A program made the translations under genes and the position numbers. Source: Bryobacterales bacterium (GTDB lineage: Bacteria > Acidobacteriota > Terriglobia > Bryobacterales > UBA6623). From it: a DNA stretch of 64,000 nucleotides. The stretch spans positions 24,874 to 88,873 of the forward strand of contig JAPPMC010000231.1 in the NCBI GenBank assembly GCA_028819235.1. The letters are read 5' to 3'. Below are positions 1-9,711 of the stretch, piece by piece. The notes beneath the pieces were generated by a model. That model was not told where the DNA came from, did no database searches, and worked only from the letters and a program-made list of their open reading frames with translations. Position 1 is the first letter of the stretch. The number at the start of each line of letters is the position of its first letter.

Positions 1-34
1 CGCCGCATCCCCGCTAGCGGCGGGCCTCCTCCGC

Positions 35-1009
35 ATGGCGCTTGAGCGCTACGGTTGGGGGCCGTTCTTCCAGCAGCAGGCCGGCCCCCAGCGGAGGTTG
101 AAGCCTGGCCGGGTGCGCCTTGCCACGGCGCGACGCGCGCACGTCTTCGCCGCCGACCGGAGGGTATCTGTCAACCTGCCCCGCAACGTGGGTCCTGCGG
201 CGGTGGGCGACTGGCTGCTGTTTGAGCCGAGGAGGCGGATAGCCCGCCAAGTGCTCTTGAGGCGCAACGCGCTGGCGCGCGCCCGACCGGGGCGTTTGGC
301 CCAACGGCAGGTCCTGGCGGCCAACGTGGACACGGCGGTCATCCTCGCCGGCCTGGACCGCGAGCTCCGCCTCCGACCGATCGAGCGTTACCTTGCATGT
401 GCGCTGGCCGCGGACGCCGAGCCCGTCATCGTGCTGAACAAGGCTGACCTGTGCTCGGACCCGGCAGCGGAGGCCGCGATCGTTCGCCGCGCAGAGCCGC
501 GCTTTCCCGTGGTCGTGACGAGCGCCACCGAAGGGCGCGGGATCGCCGAGGTGGAAGCGCTGCTGCGGCCGGGCCGCACCGCGGCGCTGGCCGGACCGTC
601 AGGGGTAGGCAAGTCTTCTCTCGTCAACGCCCTCGTCCGGTCGGAACTGCTGGAAGTCGGCGCTGTCCGCGCGCAGGACCGCAGGGGCCGCCACACGACT
701 ACGAGACGCGAACTGGTCCTGCATCCCCGCGGCTACCTGCTGATGGACATTCCCGGGATCCGCGAGCTCCTCCCGTGGAGCAGTCCGGGGACAGTGCGGC
801 GCGTGTTCCCGGAGATAGCCAGGCTGGGCGCAGACTGCCGGTACCGGAATTGCACACACCGCGCCGAGCCGGAATGCAGCGTTCGGGGCGCGGTGAGGGA
901 CGGCGTTGTTGACGCGGACCGCCTAGCGAGCTTCGTGCAGCTGCTCACCGAGCAGCACGATCTGGAGCGCGCGATCAATGAGCGGAGCCGCGGCCCGCGC
1001 CGCCCTTGA
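35..1009 (+). CDS. rsgA: Small ribosomal subunit biogenesis GTPase RsgA
   Basis: The 324-residue protein has the circularly permuted GTPase order that defines the YjeQ/RsgA family. NKAD (G4, residues 135-138) comes before the P-loop GPSGVGKSS (187-195), and DIPG (G3, 238-241) follows. An N-terminal OB-fold-like region lies ahead of the GTPase. The C-terminal zinc site is visible as C268, C273, H275 and C281. RsgA proteins act late in 30S subunit maturation, where GTP hydrolysis releases the factor from the subunit. The ATG at 35 is the first start in frame; the window begins just upstream, so an earlier start cannot be excluded. The gene converges on the SPOR-domain gene with a 24-base gap. 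Confidence 0.95.
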   Translation: MALERYGWGPFFQQQAGPQRRLKPGRVRLATARRAHVFAADRRVSVNLPRNVGPAAVGDWLLFEPRRRIARQVLLRRNALARARPGRLAQRQVLAANVDTAVILAGLDRELRLRPIERYLACALAADAEPVIVLNKADLCSDPAAEAAIVRRAEPRFPVVVTSATEGRGIAEVEALLRPGRTAALAGPSGVGKSSLVNALVRSELLEVGAVRAQDRRGRHTTTRRELVLHPRGYLLMDIPGIRELLPWSSPGTVRRVFPEIARLGADCRYRNCTHRAEPECSVRGAVRDGVVDADRLASFVQLLTEQHDLERAINERSRGPRRP

Positions 1010-1033
1010 GGTCCGCGTGGCCAAGCGCTCAGG

Positions 1034-1657
1034 TCAGAAGCGGCGGATCATGGGCTTGAAGCCCTCCTGCTCCAAGCGCCGCTGGATGGCTGCCGCGCTC
1101 TCGGCCTCGTCGAACGGACCGACATAGACGCGCAGGAATCCATCGTTCCCGTCGGCATCGACGTGGGCTTGGAAGCCTTGGTTGCGCAGCCACTCGACCA
1201 GCCCGTCGGCGTTGGAACGATTCTTCAGAGCGGCGACCTGGATCTGGATCCGTCCGGCCTCGGACGCGCTCATGGCCGGTGGCTGCGCCGGCGGCAGCTG
1301 CCCATCGGCCTGCGGGTCGGGAGCAGGCTGCCCGCTCTCGGGGGCGGAGACCACCGGTCGTGGCTTCTGGCGATCGATGGCGGCCTGGGCAGCCTTTTCG
1401 ATGGCTCTGGCCTTGGCGCGTTCCATCTCCTCCTCTCTGAGGAGTACTTCCGGGATCGGGACCTCACCGGTGTGATCGTCTGCTTTGCGCTCCAAGAACG
1501 CGAGTGGGCTGGACTGTCCGCGCTGCGCCCGCTTGTGGCCGGCCTCGACGCCGACCAGAAAAGTCCCCGCCAGCGTAAAGGCAGCGAGCGAGAATGCCAG
1601 GAAGAGCTGCTTGGCTCCGAAGACGACCTCCACCGCATCGCCGGTGCGTCTCGCCAT
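1034..1657 (-). CDS. SPOR domain-containing single-pass membrane protein
   Basis: The 207-residue protein has one N-terminal membrane segment (about residues 18-38), a Pro/Gln/Ala-rich linker, and a C-terminal SPOR domain (about 133-207). The SPOR domain starts IQIQVAALKN and contains the typical V-Y-V-G-P-F strand. SPOR domains bind denuded peptidoglycan at division sites, so a periplasmic cell-wall or septation role is likely. The specific partner cannot be read from sequence. The gene lies alone on the minus strand between rsgA (convergent) and the slipin gene, which ends 109 bases upstream of its start. It could be the first or last gene of a loosely spaced minus-strand transcript. Confidence 0.85.
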   Translation of the reverse strand: MARRTGDAVEVVFGAKQLFLAFSLAAFTLAGTFLVGVEAGHKRAQRGQSSPLAFLERKADDHTGEVPIPEVLLREEEMERAKARAIEKAAQAAIDRQKPRPVVSAPESGQPAPDPQADGQLPPAQPPAMSASEAGRIQIQVAALKNRSNADGLVEWLRNQGFQAHVDADGNDGFLRVYVGPFDEAESAAAIQRRLEQEGFKPMIRRF

Positions 1658-1765
1658 CGGAGCGATTCTAGCGCAGAATGTCGCGCGATGGGATGGCCGC
1701 CCCGCTGGCAGCGGGCCTGGTCGGGAAGAATCGGGACGGTCGCCGAATCCCAGCCTGGGGCGACG

Positions 1766-2548
1766 TCAGGCGTCGTCGGATGCCGAGGGGTCGCCATGCC
1801 GGGCGGCCCACTTCGCAATGCCCTTGAACAGGTCCACCGGCAGCGGCAGAACGATCGTGGTGTTCTTCTCGGCGCCAATCTCAGTCAGCGTCTGAAGATA
1901 GCGCAGAGTGATCGACGCGGGCTGCCCGCTCAGCTGGCGCGCAGCCTCCGTGAGCTTGGCCGCGGCCTGCAACTCGCCACCTGCATGGATGACCTTCGCG
2001 CGACGTTCGCGCTCGGCCTCCGCCTGCTTGGCGATCGCGCGGATCATCTGCTCCGGCAGGTCGACATGCTTGACCTCAACGGCCTGCACCTTGATACCCC
2101 ACACTCCCGTCTGCTCGTCCAGCGTGGACTGGAGGCTTGCGTTGAGCCGCTCGCGCTCGCTCAGCAACTCGTCGAGCTCCGCCTCGCCAAGGACGGACCG
2201 CAGACGGGTCTGCGCCAGTTGCGAAGTCGCGTGGATGTAGTGCGCCACTTGCACCACAGCCTTGGAGGGCTCCATGACCCGGAAGAACACCACTGCGCTG
2301 ACCTTGACCGTTACGTTGTCGCGCGTCACCACATCCTGTGACGGCACTTCCATCGTCTCCACGCGCAGCGGGACGCGCACCATCCGGTCGATTGGGCGGA
2401 ACACGAAGATGAGCCCCGGCCCCTTGGCACTGGGCAGCAGGCGGCCGAGCCGGAAGATCACGCCCCGCTCGTACTCGGCGAGAATCTTGATGCAGTTGAG
2501 AAGGTAGAGGGCCACGATTGCGGCCAGGATCATGGGGTACAGGTCCAC
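1766..2548 (-). CDS. Slipin/stomatin-type SPFH protein
   Basis: This 260-residue SPFH protein begins with a short hydrophobic anchor followed by the family motif [11 protein letters not shown] and then [12 protein letters not shown], both hallmark slipin segments. The C-terminal half is a charged helical region ([12 protein letters not shown]) that mediates oligomerisation in the family. Slipins form membrane-bound ring assemblies and are typically encoded next to an NfeD protease, as here: the NfeD gene ends about 100 bases upstream on the same strand. I chose the GTG at 2548 because AAGGAG lies 7 bases before it. An upstream in-frame extension to 2977 overlaps the NfeD gene and has no family resemblance. 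Confidence 0.9.
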   Translation of the reverse strand: MDLYPMILAAIVALYLLNCIKILAEYERGVIFRLGRLLPSAKGPGLIFVFRPIDRMVRVPLRVETMEVPSQDVVTRDNVTVKVSAVVFFRVMEPSKAVVQVAHYIHATSQLAQTRLRSVLGEAELDELLSERERLNASLQSTLDEQTGVWGIKVQAVEVKHVDLPEQMIRAIAKQAEAERERRAKVIHAGGELQAAAKLTEAARQLSGQPASITLRYLQTLTEIGAEKNTTIVLPLPVDLFKGIAKWAARHGDPSASDDA

Positions 2549-2648
2549 GGGGGTTCTCCTTAGTCTGGGGGCGGGGCGGCGCGAGCGCAGCCGGCCAGTT
2601 CTGAGGATACTCCGAGGCCCCGTGCCGGGCAAACGCCCGGGCCCGCTA

Positions 2649-3962
2649 CTACGTGCCGGGCCCCTTCGAGTCGCGGACCGGCTCAACCTCAAGGCACATG
2701 CCATCGACCGCCAGCACGCGGACGGACTCGCCAGCGAGAACGGTCGAGCTCGTGCGCGCGTTCCAGAGCTCACCTTGGACGAATACGGTGCCCTCCGGAT
2801 CGAGGGCCTTGCGCACTCGCGCCATCTGGCCGACCATCGCCGCCGCCCCGGTAGCGGTCTTGATCCGGAATGAGCGAAGCGCGAGCTGCAGCAGGAACAC
2901 CGAGATTGCCGCGAAGGGCAGCGTGATGGCGGTTGCCGTGACCCACCCGATCTGGAGCTCGGGGACGTCGGAGTCAATCAGGATGACGATCCCAAGCACC
3001 ATTGCGACCACGCCGCCCGCCGCCAAGATCCCGTTGACCGGAGTGAAAGCCTCGGCAACGAACAGGCCCAAGGCCAGCACGATCAGGGCGGCTCCCGCGA
3101 CGTTGATCGGAAGCAGGGAAATGGCCATCAGGCCCACGATGAGCAGGATCCCGCCCGCCACGCCAGGAAAGATCAGCCCGGGGTTAGTGAACTCGACGTA
3201 GATCCCCGCGGCCCCGAGTACCAGCACAAGCAGCGCAAGGCTAGGGTCCACGAGCGGCAAAAGGACCCGCTGGCGAAGGTTCGGGACGTACGTGCGCACT
3301 GTTGCGCCGTCCAGGTCGAGGACCTCCTCGCGCCCGTCGAAACGCGTGATCGTGCGCCCGTCGACCTGTCGCAGCAGGTCGCTGACATCGGTCGCGATGA
3401 CCTCGATCAGCTCAGACTCCAACGCGTCCTCCTCGGTGAAGGAGGAACTCTTCAGCACGGCGTCGGTAGCAAGCTTGCTGTTTCGGCCGCGCTTGTCGGT
3501 TACGGCCCGCAGCGACGCAGCCGTATCGTTCTCGACCTTCGCCTTCATCGCTCCCTCCAGCTCGCCGCCGAGCGCCAAGACCGGATGCGCAGCCCCCGTG
3601 TTCGTGCCGGGCGCCATGGCTGCGATGTCGGCAGAGACGAGGATGATGAACCCCGCAGAAGCGGCGTGGCCGCCGCTGGGGGACACGTAGGCGATCACGG
3701 GCACGGGAGAAGCCAGGATCGCCTGGACGATCTCATTGGTTGTGCCTAGGAGTCCTCCGGGCGTGTTGATCCGCAGCACGACCGCGCGGTCCCCGACACG
3801 GGAGGCCTCCGCCAGGCTGTCACGCACGATCTCGCCGGTCAGCGGATGGATGACCGTGTCCACGTCGACCAGCAGGACCTGCGTGCCAGGGGCCTGCGCC
3901 ACGGCAACTGCAAGGCAGGCCAGAGCGGCCAGCAGCGCTAGTCTCAAGGCCGTTGGGAGCAT
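2649..3962 (-). CDS. NfeD-family membrane serine protease (ClpP-class)
   Basis: The protein has a signal peptide ([20 protein letters not shown]), a ClpP/crotonase-fold protease domain, four or more membrane helices, and a C-terminal OB-fold NfeD domain ending in VEPVRDSK. The nucleophile is the Ser in HAASAG. In the archaeal 1510-N enzyme the general base is a Lys in an A-Y-I-K-S-L-A context; the aligned position here reads LRAV, so Arg seems to replace it. This substitution also occurs in other bacterial members as far as I recall, so activity is uncertain. The neighbouring slipin is the known partner and substrate type. The start at 3962 gives a clean signal peptide; an in-frame GTG at 4010 is possible. 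Confidence 0.88.
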   Translation of the reverse strand: MLPTALRLALLAALACLAVAVAQAPGTQVLLVDVDTVIHPLTGEIVRDSLAEASRVGDRAVVLRINTPGGLLGTTNEIVQAILASPVPVIAYVSPSGGHAASAGFIILVSADIAAMAPGTNTGAAHPVLALGGELEGAMKAKVENDTAASLRAVTDKRGRNSKLATDAVLKSSSFTEEDALESELIEVIATDVSDLLRQVDGRTITRFDGREEVLDLDGATVRTYVPNLRQRVLLPLVDPSLALLVLVLGAAGIYVEFTNPGLIFPGVAGGILLIVGLMAISLLPINVAGAALIVLALGLFVAEAFTPVNGILAAGGVVAMVLGIVILIDSDVPELQIGWVTATAITLPFAAISVFLLQLALRSFRIKTATGAAAMVGQMARVRKALDPEGTVFVQGELWNARTSSTVLAGESVRVLAVDGMCLEVEPVRDSKGPGT

Positions 3963-4103
3963 ACTCAGAATCAGTGTAGCGAGATTCCGCAGGGATGAGG
4001 CCGATTCCACGCCACATATGCCGAAGCGGGTGGCGGGAAGTTCGGCGCCCCGAGCTGGCGTCTCCGCCTGAGCAATCCTTCCGGCTCAGGACCTTGCCGG
4101 CGG

Positions 4104-6077
4104 ATGTGCGCGGCTGCGAGCCGGTCGCATAGAATTAGGGTGGTCAGGGCGGTGCTCCGGTTGCGACCCGGCAGGCTAGTGGCAGCCCTCGGGCTCGCGG
4201 CCGGCACAGCAGCACTTCTCTGGACCGCTCGTGACCTTGCTCCGGGCTTGGCCGCTGCGGCCTGGCTGGCGCTGGTCACGGCGTCGGCGCTCGGCGCCGT
4301 CTTGCTGGCGCGGGTCATCTTCTTCTTGGGCCGGCAGCTTGCCAAGAGGCTGCTGTGGAGGGTCCGTCACAGGATGGTGGCGGTCTTCTTGCTCGTCGGT
4401 TTCCTGCCAGTCTCGCTGGGGGCGCTCATCGTGGCATGGGGCCTGCTGCTGCTGTTCGGACCCCTAGCGGCACACACAGTGTCGACGGACTTCCTCAGGC
4501 AGGCCGAGCGGGTGGCAGCGGTGGCAAAGCCGCTGCTGTGGCAGCTCGAAGACCTTCCGCCCGCTGAGCGGCTGGCCTTCGCGAAACGCTTCCACGAACG
4601 CGCTAGCCGCTCCCTTCCTGGCCTGCTGCTGGACGTTCGCCTCGAAGGGCTGGAGGCGTCGATCCCGGCAGAGGCCTGGAGAGGCTTGGAGAGGCCCGCC
4701 GATCCGCCCGCCGGGGAAATACTGTTGCGCAGAGGGGACACGCTATTCTTGGCTGCCACCGCCCGAGAGGCCTCCGGACCGGGGCGTGTGCTGGCCCTGG
4801 TGCCTGGCCGGACCGAGGACCTCACAGCAACGAATCCCAGCCTCAGGCTGCGGGAGGTCGACCCGCGAGCGGACCCGCCGGTCGTGGAAGGATCGGACCT
4901 GCCACCCGCGGCAAATGCCCTCGACTGGCTGATCCGCTGGCCCATCCAAGCGCAGTTCACGGACTGGGCAAGCGGGGACACGGTGAGGGCCACCTACCTG
5001 CTGCAGACGCGGCCCTTCGCGCTGTGGCAGCGAATCTTCGGCCAAGAGACCGATCTGACCATGGGGATATTCACGTTCCTCGGCATCGGCCTGGTCGCGA
5101 CATTCGCGCTGAACCTGCTGCTGTCGCTGTTCGTCGCCACGTCGATCACTCGCACGATGACGCGCGCCGTGAACGATCTGTACATAGGCACGCGCCGGGT
5201 CCATCGCGGGGACTTCAGCCATCGCATTCCGATCGCCGGCTCCGACCAGATCAGCGATCTCTCCCGGTCGTTCAACACGATGACCGCCTCGCTCGAGCGG
5301 CTGATCGAGGAGTCCAAGCAGCGCCAGCAGCTGGAGGCGGAGCTGGAGATCGCGCGCGAAGTCCAGGCCCGCCTGTTCCCCTCCACTGTGCCGGCGGTCG
5401 AGGGGATCGAGATGTTGGGCGTGTGCCGTCCGGCGCGCGTCGTGTCCGGGGACTTCTACGACTATCTTTCACCCCGTCGGGGGCTGCTGGTGGTCACCTT
5501 CGGAGACGTGTCGGGCAAGGGGATATCGGCCGCCTTGGTCATGGCATCGCTGCACTCGGCGATACGCGCCCATCTGGGAGAGCTCGCCAGCGCCGGGGCC
5601 GAAGGCCTCGGACCGGCGATCGAGCGGATTGTCGGCCGCGTGAACGCCCACATGTTCGAGAGCACGGCGTCCAATAAGTTCTCCACGCTGCTGTTCGCGG
5701 CCTACGACGCCGCAGAGGGCCAGCTGGTGTACTGCAATGCCGGCCACCTGCCGCCGCTGCTTCTGCGGGACGGCGAGGTTACGGCGCTGGAAGTCACTGG
5801 CATGGTCCTAGGAGCTCTCGAAGGAGTCGGATTCGGCGCGGCGCGCGTGGCGCTCGAACCTGGGGACCTGCTGGCGCTCTACACGGACGGGCTGACCGAG
5901 CCGGAGGATCCGTCCGGGCAAGAGTTCGGGGAAACCAGGCTCCAGAAGGCCCTCCTGAACCGCAGCGGCCAGCCGCCGGCTGCGATCGTCAAGGGCGTGA
6001 TGGACGACGTGCTGCAATGGACCGGGGCGGCGACCCTGCATGACGACATGACCATGCTGGTCGTGCGCAGAACCTGA
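4104..6077 (+). CDS. Membrane HAMP + SpoIIE-type PP2C protein phosphatase
   Basis: The protein is about 657 residues. It begins with two or three hydrophobic segments (about 25-120), followed by an extracytoplasmic sensor region, another membrane helix (about 325-345), a HAMP domain, a short coiled coil (EESKQRQQLEAELEIAREVQ) and a C-terminal RsbU/SpoIIE phosphatase domain. The metal-binding signatures GDFYDY, FGDVSGKG and LYTDGLTE are all visible, as is HDDMTMLV near the C-terminus. Such proteins dephosphorylate anti-sigma-factor antagonists in partner-switching signalling. No anti-sigma or STAS gene lies nearby. An alternative GTG start exists at 4140. The stop TGA shares one base with the start of the channel gene. 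Confidence 0.9.
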   Translation: MCAAASRSHRIRVVRAVLRLRPGRLVAALGLAAGTAALLWTARDLAPGLAAAAWLALVTASALGAVLLARVIFFLGRQLAKRLLWRVRHRMVAVFLLVGFLPVSLGALIVAWGLLLLFGPLAAHTVSTDFLRQAERVAAVAKPLLWQLEDLPPAERLAFAKRFHERASRSLPGLLLDVRLEGLEASIPAEAWRGLERPADPPAGEILLRRGDTLFLAATAREASGPGRVLALVPGRTEDLTATNPSLRLREVDPRADPPVVEGSDLPPAANALDWLIRWPIQAQFTDWASGDTVRATYLLQTRPFALWQRIFGQETDLTMGIFTFLGIGLVATFALNLLLSLFVATSITRTMTRAVNDLYIGTRRVHRGDFSHRIPIAGSDQISDLSRSFNTMTASLERLIEESKQRQQLEAELEIAREVQARLFPSTVPAVEGIEMLGVCRPARVVSGDFYDYLSPRRGLLVVTFGDVSGKGISAALVMASLHSAIRAHLGELASAGAEGLGPAIERIVGRVNAHMFESTASNKFSTLLFAAYDAAEGQLVYCNAGHLPPLLLRDGEVTALEVTGMVLGALEGVGFGAARVALEPGDLLALYTDGLTEPEDPSGQEFGETRLQKALLNRSGQPPAAIVKGVMDDVLQWTGAATLHDDMTMLVVRRT

Positions 6078-7105
6078 TGCGCTTCTACAGGCGAGTGAGG
6101 CCATTCGGCCGACTGACTCTGCTCGTGGGCGCAACCCTGCTCCCGATCACGCTGGGCACGGTCGGATTTCATCTCATCGAGGGAACAGACCTGTTCGACA
6201 GCTTCTACATGACGCTGATCACGCTGACCACGATCGGGTACGGGGAAACCATCGAGCTGACCAAGACGGGCCGTTACTTCAATTCCGGCCTGATCATGCT
6301 CGGCTTCGTCGTCACATTTGTCGGGGTCGGCGTGCTAGCCGAGTACCTGATCTCGTACCGGATACTGGAGCGCGTCCGAGAGGGGGCAGAAAAGCGCATG
6401 CTGCGAAGGATGTCGGGACACTACATCATCTGCGGGCTGGGCCGCGTCGGGCTGGGGGTGCTGGACCAATTGCGGAAGGAGAAGGCCAAGATCGTCGTGA
6501 TCGACCAGTCGGGCGGGAAAGAGAAGGCCTCCTTTAGAGAGATCAAGGTGCCCATGCTCGCCGAGGACGCCACTGCGCCGGAGTCCCTGGAACTGGCCGG
6601 CGTCCGGTCTGCCAACGGGCTGGTGGCGGCCCTCTCCAGCGATGCCGACAACGTCTACATAGCGCTCTCCGCGCGGGTGCTGAACCCGGGCATCCGAATT
6701 GTCGCGCGCGCATCCACGACGGACGCCAAGAACCGGCTAGTGCAGGCAGGGGCGAACCGGGTCGTGATGCCGTACACCGCCACAGGGCGGCGGCTGGCGC
6801 AAGCGCTGCTGCGGCCGAACTCGTCAGACTTCCTGGAGATCGGCGGATCCTCCACCGATGGCGAGCAGCGGCTGGAGATGGGCGAGTGCCACGTCGGCGC
6901 TGGAAGCGAGCTGGTCGGCAAGACGCTGGCGGCGGCAAACCTGCCCGGAGACTTCGGCCTTATCCCCCTTGCGCTGTCCAGAGGGGGCAGTCCGCCGGAG
7001 TTTAATCCTCCGCCCGGTTCGCTGCTGGCAGCGGACGACGTGCTGATCGTGCTCGGCCCAAGGGAGTGCATCGACCGACTGGTCCCGGGGGGGTGGCGTC
7101 GGTGA
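6077..7105 (+). CDS. Two-TM potassium channel with RCK (TrkA-N/TrkA-C) domains
   Basis: The protein has two transmembrane helices that flank a pore loop carrying the selectivity filter TTIGYGE (about residues 51-57). A Rossmann-type RCK-N domain follows, with the nucleotide-binding GLGRVG. A TrkA-C domain lies near the C-terminus. This is the MthK/Kch architecture of ligand-gated potassium channels in the inner membrane. The ATG overlaps the phosphatase stop by one base (TGATG), and the 3' end overlaps nnr by four bases (GTGA), so co-translation within one operon is likely. The ligand of the RCK domain cannot be read from sequence. Confidence 0.92.
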   Translation: MRFYRRVRPFGRLTLLVGATLLPITLGTVGFHLIEGTDLFDSFYMTLITLTTIGYGETIELTKTGRYFNSGLIMLGFVVTFVGVGVLAEYLISYRILERVREGAEKRMLRRMSGHYIICGLGRVGLGVLDQLRKEKAKIVVIDQSGGKEKASFREIKVPMLAEDATAPESLELAGVRSANGLVAALSSDADNVYIALSARVLNPGIRIVARASTTDAKNRLVQAGANRVVMPYTATGRRLAQALLRPNSSDFLEIGGSSTDGEQRLEMGECHVGAGSELVGKTLAAANLPGDFGLIPLALSRGGSPPEFNPPPGSLLAADDVLIVLGPRECIDRLVPGGWRR

Positions 7106-8667
7106 GGCGCGTGCTGAGCGGCGCCGAAATGCGGGAGGCCGACCGCGCCACAATCGAGGACCGCGGGGTCACCAGCTTGGTGCTCATGGAGAGCGCGGCG
7201 ACCGCCGTGACCCGCTCCATCGCCACCATGGCCCGCCGCTTGTCCGACGAGAAGATCGTGGTGCTGTGCGGAAAGGGCAACAACGGGGGCGACGGCCTCG
7301 CAGTCGCCCGCCAGCTGTTGCTGCTGCACCCGGCGCTGGACCTGCATGTGGCGCTGCTCGCCACGCCCCAGTCGCTTTCTCCAGACGCGCTGGCGAACTG
7401 GCGGATGCTCGAGGCGCAGGACTTTCGGGCCAGCGCTGCGCCTACGCGCAGAGAGTGGTCGACCCTGCTACCCGCAATCTCGGACGCGACCCTGATCGTC
7501 GACGCAATACTCGGAACGGGAATCAAGGGTTCGCCCAGAGGGCTGGCCGCTCGCGTCATCGACGACGTCAACGCGGGCTTTCGCAACGCCAAGGTCGTCG
7601 CGGTGGACATGCCCTCTGGCCTGCCCAGCGACAGCGGGCTCGCGCCGCTGGGGCCGGTGATGCGGGCGGATCGGACCGTGACATTCACGGCCCCCAAGGT
7701 GAGCCAAGTCCTGCCGCCGGCATGTGAACTGGCGGGGACGCTCTCGGTGGCTCGCATCGGCACGCCGGACTCTGTTCTGGACGCGCTGCCCGGCCCGCGG
7801 CTCTTGCTTGCCGGCCCCGAGGACGCCCGCCCCTACACTGCCCGGCGCGACCGGTCCACACACAAGGGCACGTTCGGTCACGTGCTGGCGATCGGCGGGT
7901 CGCGCTCGAAGCCGGGCGCGATCCTGATGGCCGGAATGGCCGCGCTGCGAGCGGGAGCTGGGCTTGCCACGGTTCTCACGGCGGAATCGGCGGCGCAGGC
8001 CTTGACGGCGCACACGCCGGAGCTGATGCTGGAGCCGGCAAAGACCCTTTCGGACGGCACGCTGGGAGCGGACGCCCTCGAGCCAGGCGCGTTCTCCGGC
8101 AAGACTGTCGTGGCCATGGGACCGGGGCTGGGCACGGGGGGGGCCAATGTGGAACTCGCGGCCAAAGTGATCGAGTCCTGCCCGCTGCCGTTGGTGATTG
8201 ACGCGGACGGACTGTCGGCAGTGAGGGAGGCGCGCATTGACGCGCGAACGGCGCCCACCGTCCTGACGCCGCACCCGGGAGAGATGGCCCGACTGGCAGG
8301 CATGGACACAGCGGCCGTGCAGCGCGACCGGCCAGCCGTCGCGAGGCGGGTGGCACGGGAGTGCGGGGCGCACGTCGTGCTGAAAGGCAACCGGACCCTG
8401 ATCGCCGATCCCGACGGCGACCTGGTGGTCAATCCCACGGGTACTCCGGGAATGGCGACCGCCGGCTCGGGGGACATCCTTACGGGGATCCTCGCGGCCC
8501 TGCTGGCCCAATTCCCTCGGCGCCCGGTCCTGGAGACCGTATCGGCAGGGGTCTACCTGCACGGGCTTGCGGGGGAGATGGCGGTGCGCGACTTCGGTGA
8601 GCAAGGCATGCTGGCGACAGATCTGGCACGCTGCCTGCCTGCCGCGGCGGAGGCGTTGGGACGGTGA
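7102..8667 (+). CDS. nnr: Bifunctional NAD(P)HX epimerase/dehydratase
   Basis: This is a 521-residue fusion of two metabolite-repair enzymes. The N-terminal YjeF_N epimerase half (about 1-210) contains GKGNNGGDG. The C-terminal ribokinase-like dehydratase half contains LTPHPGEMARL, VLKGN and the nucleotide-binding GSGDILTG. Together they repair hydrated NAD(P)H by epimerising NAD(P)HX and dehydrating it with ADP or ATP. I start it at GTG 7102, which overlaps the channel stop codon in the sequence GTGA; the longer frame from 7066 only adds residues inside the channel gene. The 3' end again overlaps tsaE by four bases, a common nnr-tsaE arrangement. Confidence 0.94.
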   Translation: MRRVLSGAEMREADRATIEDRGVTSLVLMESAATAVTRSIATMARRLSDEKIVVLCGKGNNGGDGLAVARQLLLLHPALDLHVALLATPQSLSPDALANWRMLEAQDFRASAAPTRREWSTLLPAISDATLIVDAILGTGIKGSPRGLAARVIDDVNAGFRNAKVVAVDMPSGLPSDSGLAPLGPVMRADRTVTFTAPKVSQVLPPACELAGTLSVARIGTPDSVLDALPGPRLLLAGPEDARPYTARRDRSTHKGTFGHVLAIGGSRSKPGAILMAGMAALRAGAGLATVLTAESAAQALTAHTPELMLEPAKTLSDGTLGADALEPGAFSGKTVVAMGPGLGTGGANVELAAKVIESCPLPLVIDADGLSAVREARIDARTAPTVLTPHPGEMARLAGMDTAAVQRDRPAVARRVARECGAHVVLKGNRTLIADPDGDLVVNPTGTPGMATAGSGDILTGILAALLAQFPRRPVLETVSAGVYLHGLAGEMAVRDFGEQGMLATDLARCLPAAAEALGR

Positions 8668-9089
8668 CGTTCCGGACGCGGTCTGCGGAGGAGACGGTGG
8701 CCTTGGGGGCCCGCGTGGCGGAACTCGTGCGGGCGCCAGCGCAGATCCTCCTGATCGGGGATCTTGGAGCCGGGAAAACGACACTTGCCAAGGGCATCAT
8801 CGAGGCGCTGGGCGCGGCTCGCGGCGAGGACGTGCTTAGCCCGACGTTCTCCCTGGTCCGCGAATATCGCGGAGACCCGAAGGTCTATCACTTGGACCTC
8901 TACCGCCTCGACACCGTGCCTGAAGTCGAGACGCTCGGACTGGAGGACCTCTGGGACGAGCGCGCCGTTGTGCTCGTCGAATGGGGCGAGCGGTTCGAAC
9001 TGGACCTGCCCGGGCAGCGGTTAGAGGTCCGTCTGGGGTTTGAGGGAGAGGGTGCCAGGCGGATCGAGATCCGGGGAGACTCGGTATAA
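8664..9089 (+). CDS. tsaE: tRNA threonylcarbamoyladenosine biosynthesis ATPase TsaE
   Basis: The 141-residue protein carries the Walker A motif GDLGAGKTT and the family motif LSPTFSLVREY, followed by YHLDLYRL and VEWGERF. It is the normal size for TsaE. The enzyme supports TsaB/TsaD in the t6A modification of tRNAs reading ANN codons. The start is GTG at 8664, overlapping the nnr stop in GTGA. The ruvA start lies 19 bases downstream of the stop. The other t6A genes (tsaB, tsaC, tsaD) are not in the window. Confidence 0.94.
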   Translation: MTFRTRSAEETVALGARVAELVRAPAQILLIGDLGAGKTTLAKGIIEALGAARGEDVLSPTFSLVREYRGDPKVYHLDLYRLDTVPEVETLGLEDLWDERAVVLVEWGERFELDLPGQRLEVRLGFEGEGARRIEIRGDSV

Positions 9090-9108
9090 TTCCCCCGTCC
9101 GGCAACCG

Positions 9109-9699
9109 ATGATCGCAACGCTGCGCGGTAAAATCGCCGACAAGCAGGCCGGGAAGGTCGTTGTCGACGCGGGAGGCGTGGGCTACGAGGTTTCCGTCCC
9201 GGTGGAGACGTACTCGCACTTGGGCGAGCCAGGCGAGGAGGCTTTCCTGCACGTGCATACGCACATGCGCGACGCCGCGATCTCGCTGTTCGGCTTCCAC
9301 AACCCACGGGACAAGGGCCTATTCGAGAAGTTCATCGAAGTCAGCGGCGTCGGGCCCCGGCTGGCGCTGACCCTCCTCTCGGGACTCCCGACGAGCCAGC
9401 TGCTGGGCGCGATCCGCACGGGCAACACCAAGGCACTCATTCGCATACCGGGGGTCGGCCGGAAGACCGGCGGGCGCATCATCTTGGAACTGAAGGACAA
9501 GCTGGATGCTTTCGGGGACGCTGCAGAGGAGGGTGCCGGAGGCGCCGCGGCAGTGGAGGAAGAGGTGATCAGCGTGCTGGTCGGCCTAGGCTCCAAGGCG
9601 GACGCGGCAGCCCGAGCGGTGCGCAGGGCACGCAGGAAGGGCGCGCCGGCGGAATTCGAGAGGCTCTTCCGCGAGGCGATGCAGCTCATCAAGCGCTAG
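9109..9699 (+). CDS. ruvA: Holliday junction branch migration protein RuvA
   Basis: The 196-residue protein starts MIATLRGKI, the canonical RuvA opening, and has the three expected domains: an N-terminal OB fold, a central double HhH region (VSGVGPRLALTLL and IPGVGRKTGGRI), and a C-terminal UBA-like domain that contacts RuvB. RuvA tetramers bind four-way junctions and load RuvB helicase rings. The longer frame from 9040 overlaps tsaE and lacks family resemblance, so ATG 9109 is preferred. ruvB follows after 12 bases. No ruvC is adjacent. Confidence 0.96.
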   Translation: MIATLRGKIADKQAGKVVVDAGGVGYEVSVPVETYSHLGEPGEEAFLHVHTHMRDAAISLFGFHNPRDKGLFEKFIEVSGVGPRLALTLLSGLPTSQLLGAIRTGNTKALIRIPGVGRKTGGRIILELKDKLDAFGDAAEEGAGGAAAVEEEVISVLVGLGSKADAAARAVRRARRKGAPAEFERLFREAMQLIKR

Positions 9700-9711
9700 C
9701 GGTCCCCACCG

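Noticed and set aside
1163..2341. A 392-codon plus-strand open frame opposite the SPOR and slipin genes
   Set aside because: It mirrors two recognised minus-strand genes, has no family motif, and is expected in GC-rich DNA.
7468..8784. A 438-codon minus-strand open frame opposite nnr
   Set aside because: Rich in Arg, Pro and Gly with no family features; the plus strand is clearly nnr.
9084..9090. Perfect TATAAT ending tsaE, as a ruvA promoter
   Set aside because: No -35 element at 16-18 bases upstream, and the hexamer is partly the tsaE stop codon (GTA TAA), so it is probably chance.
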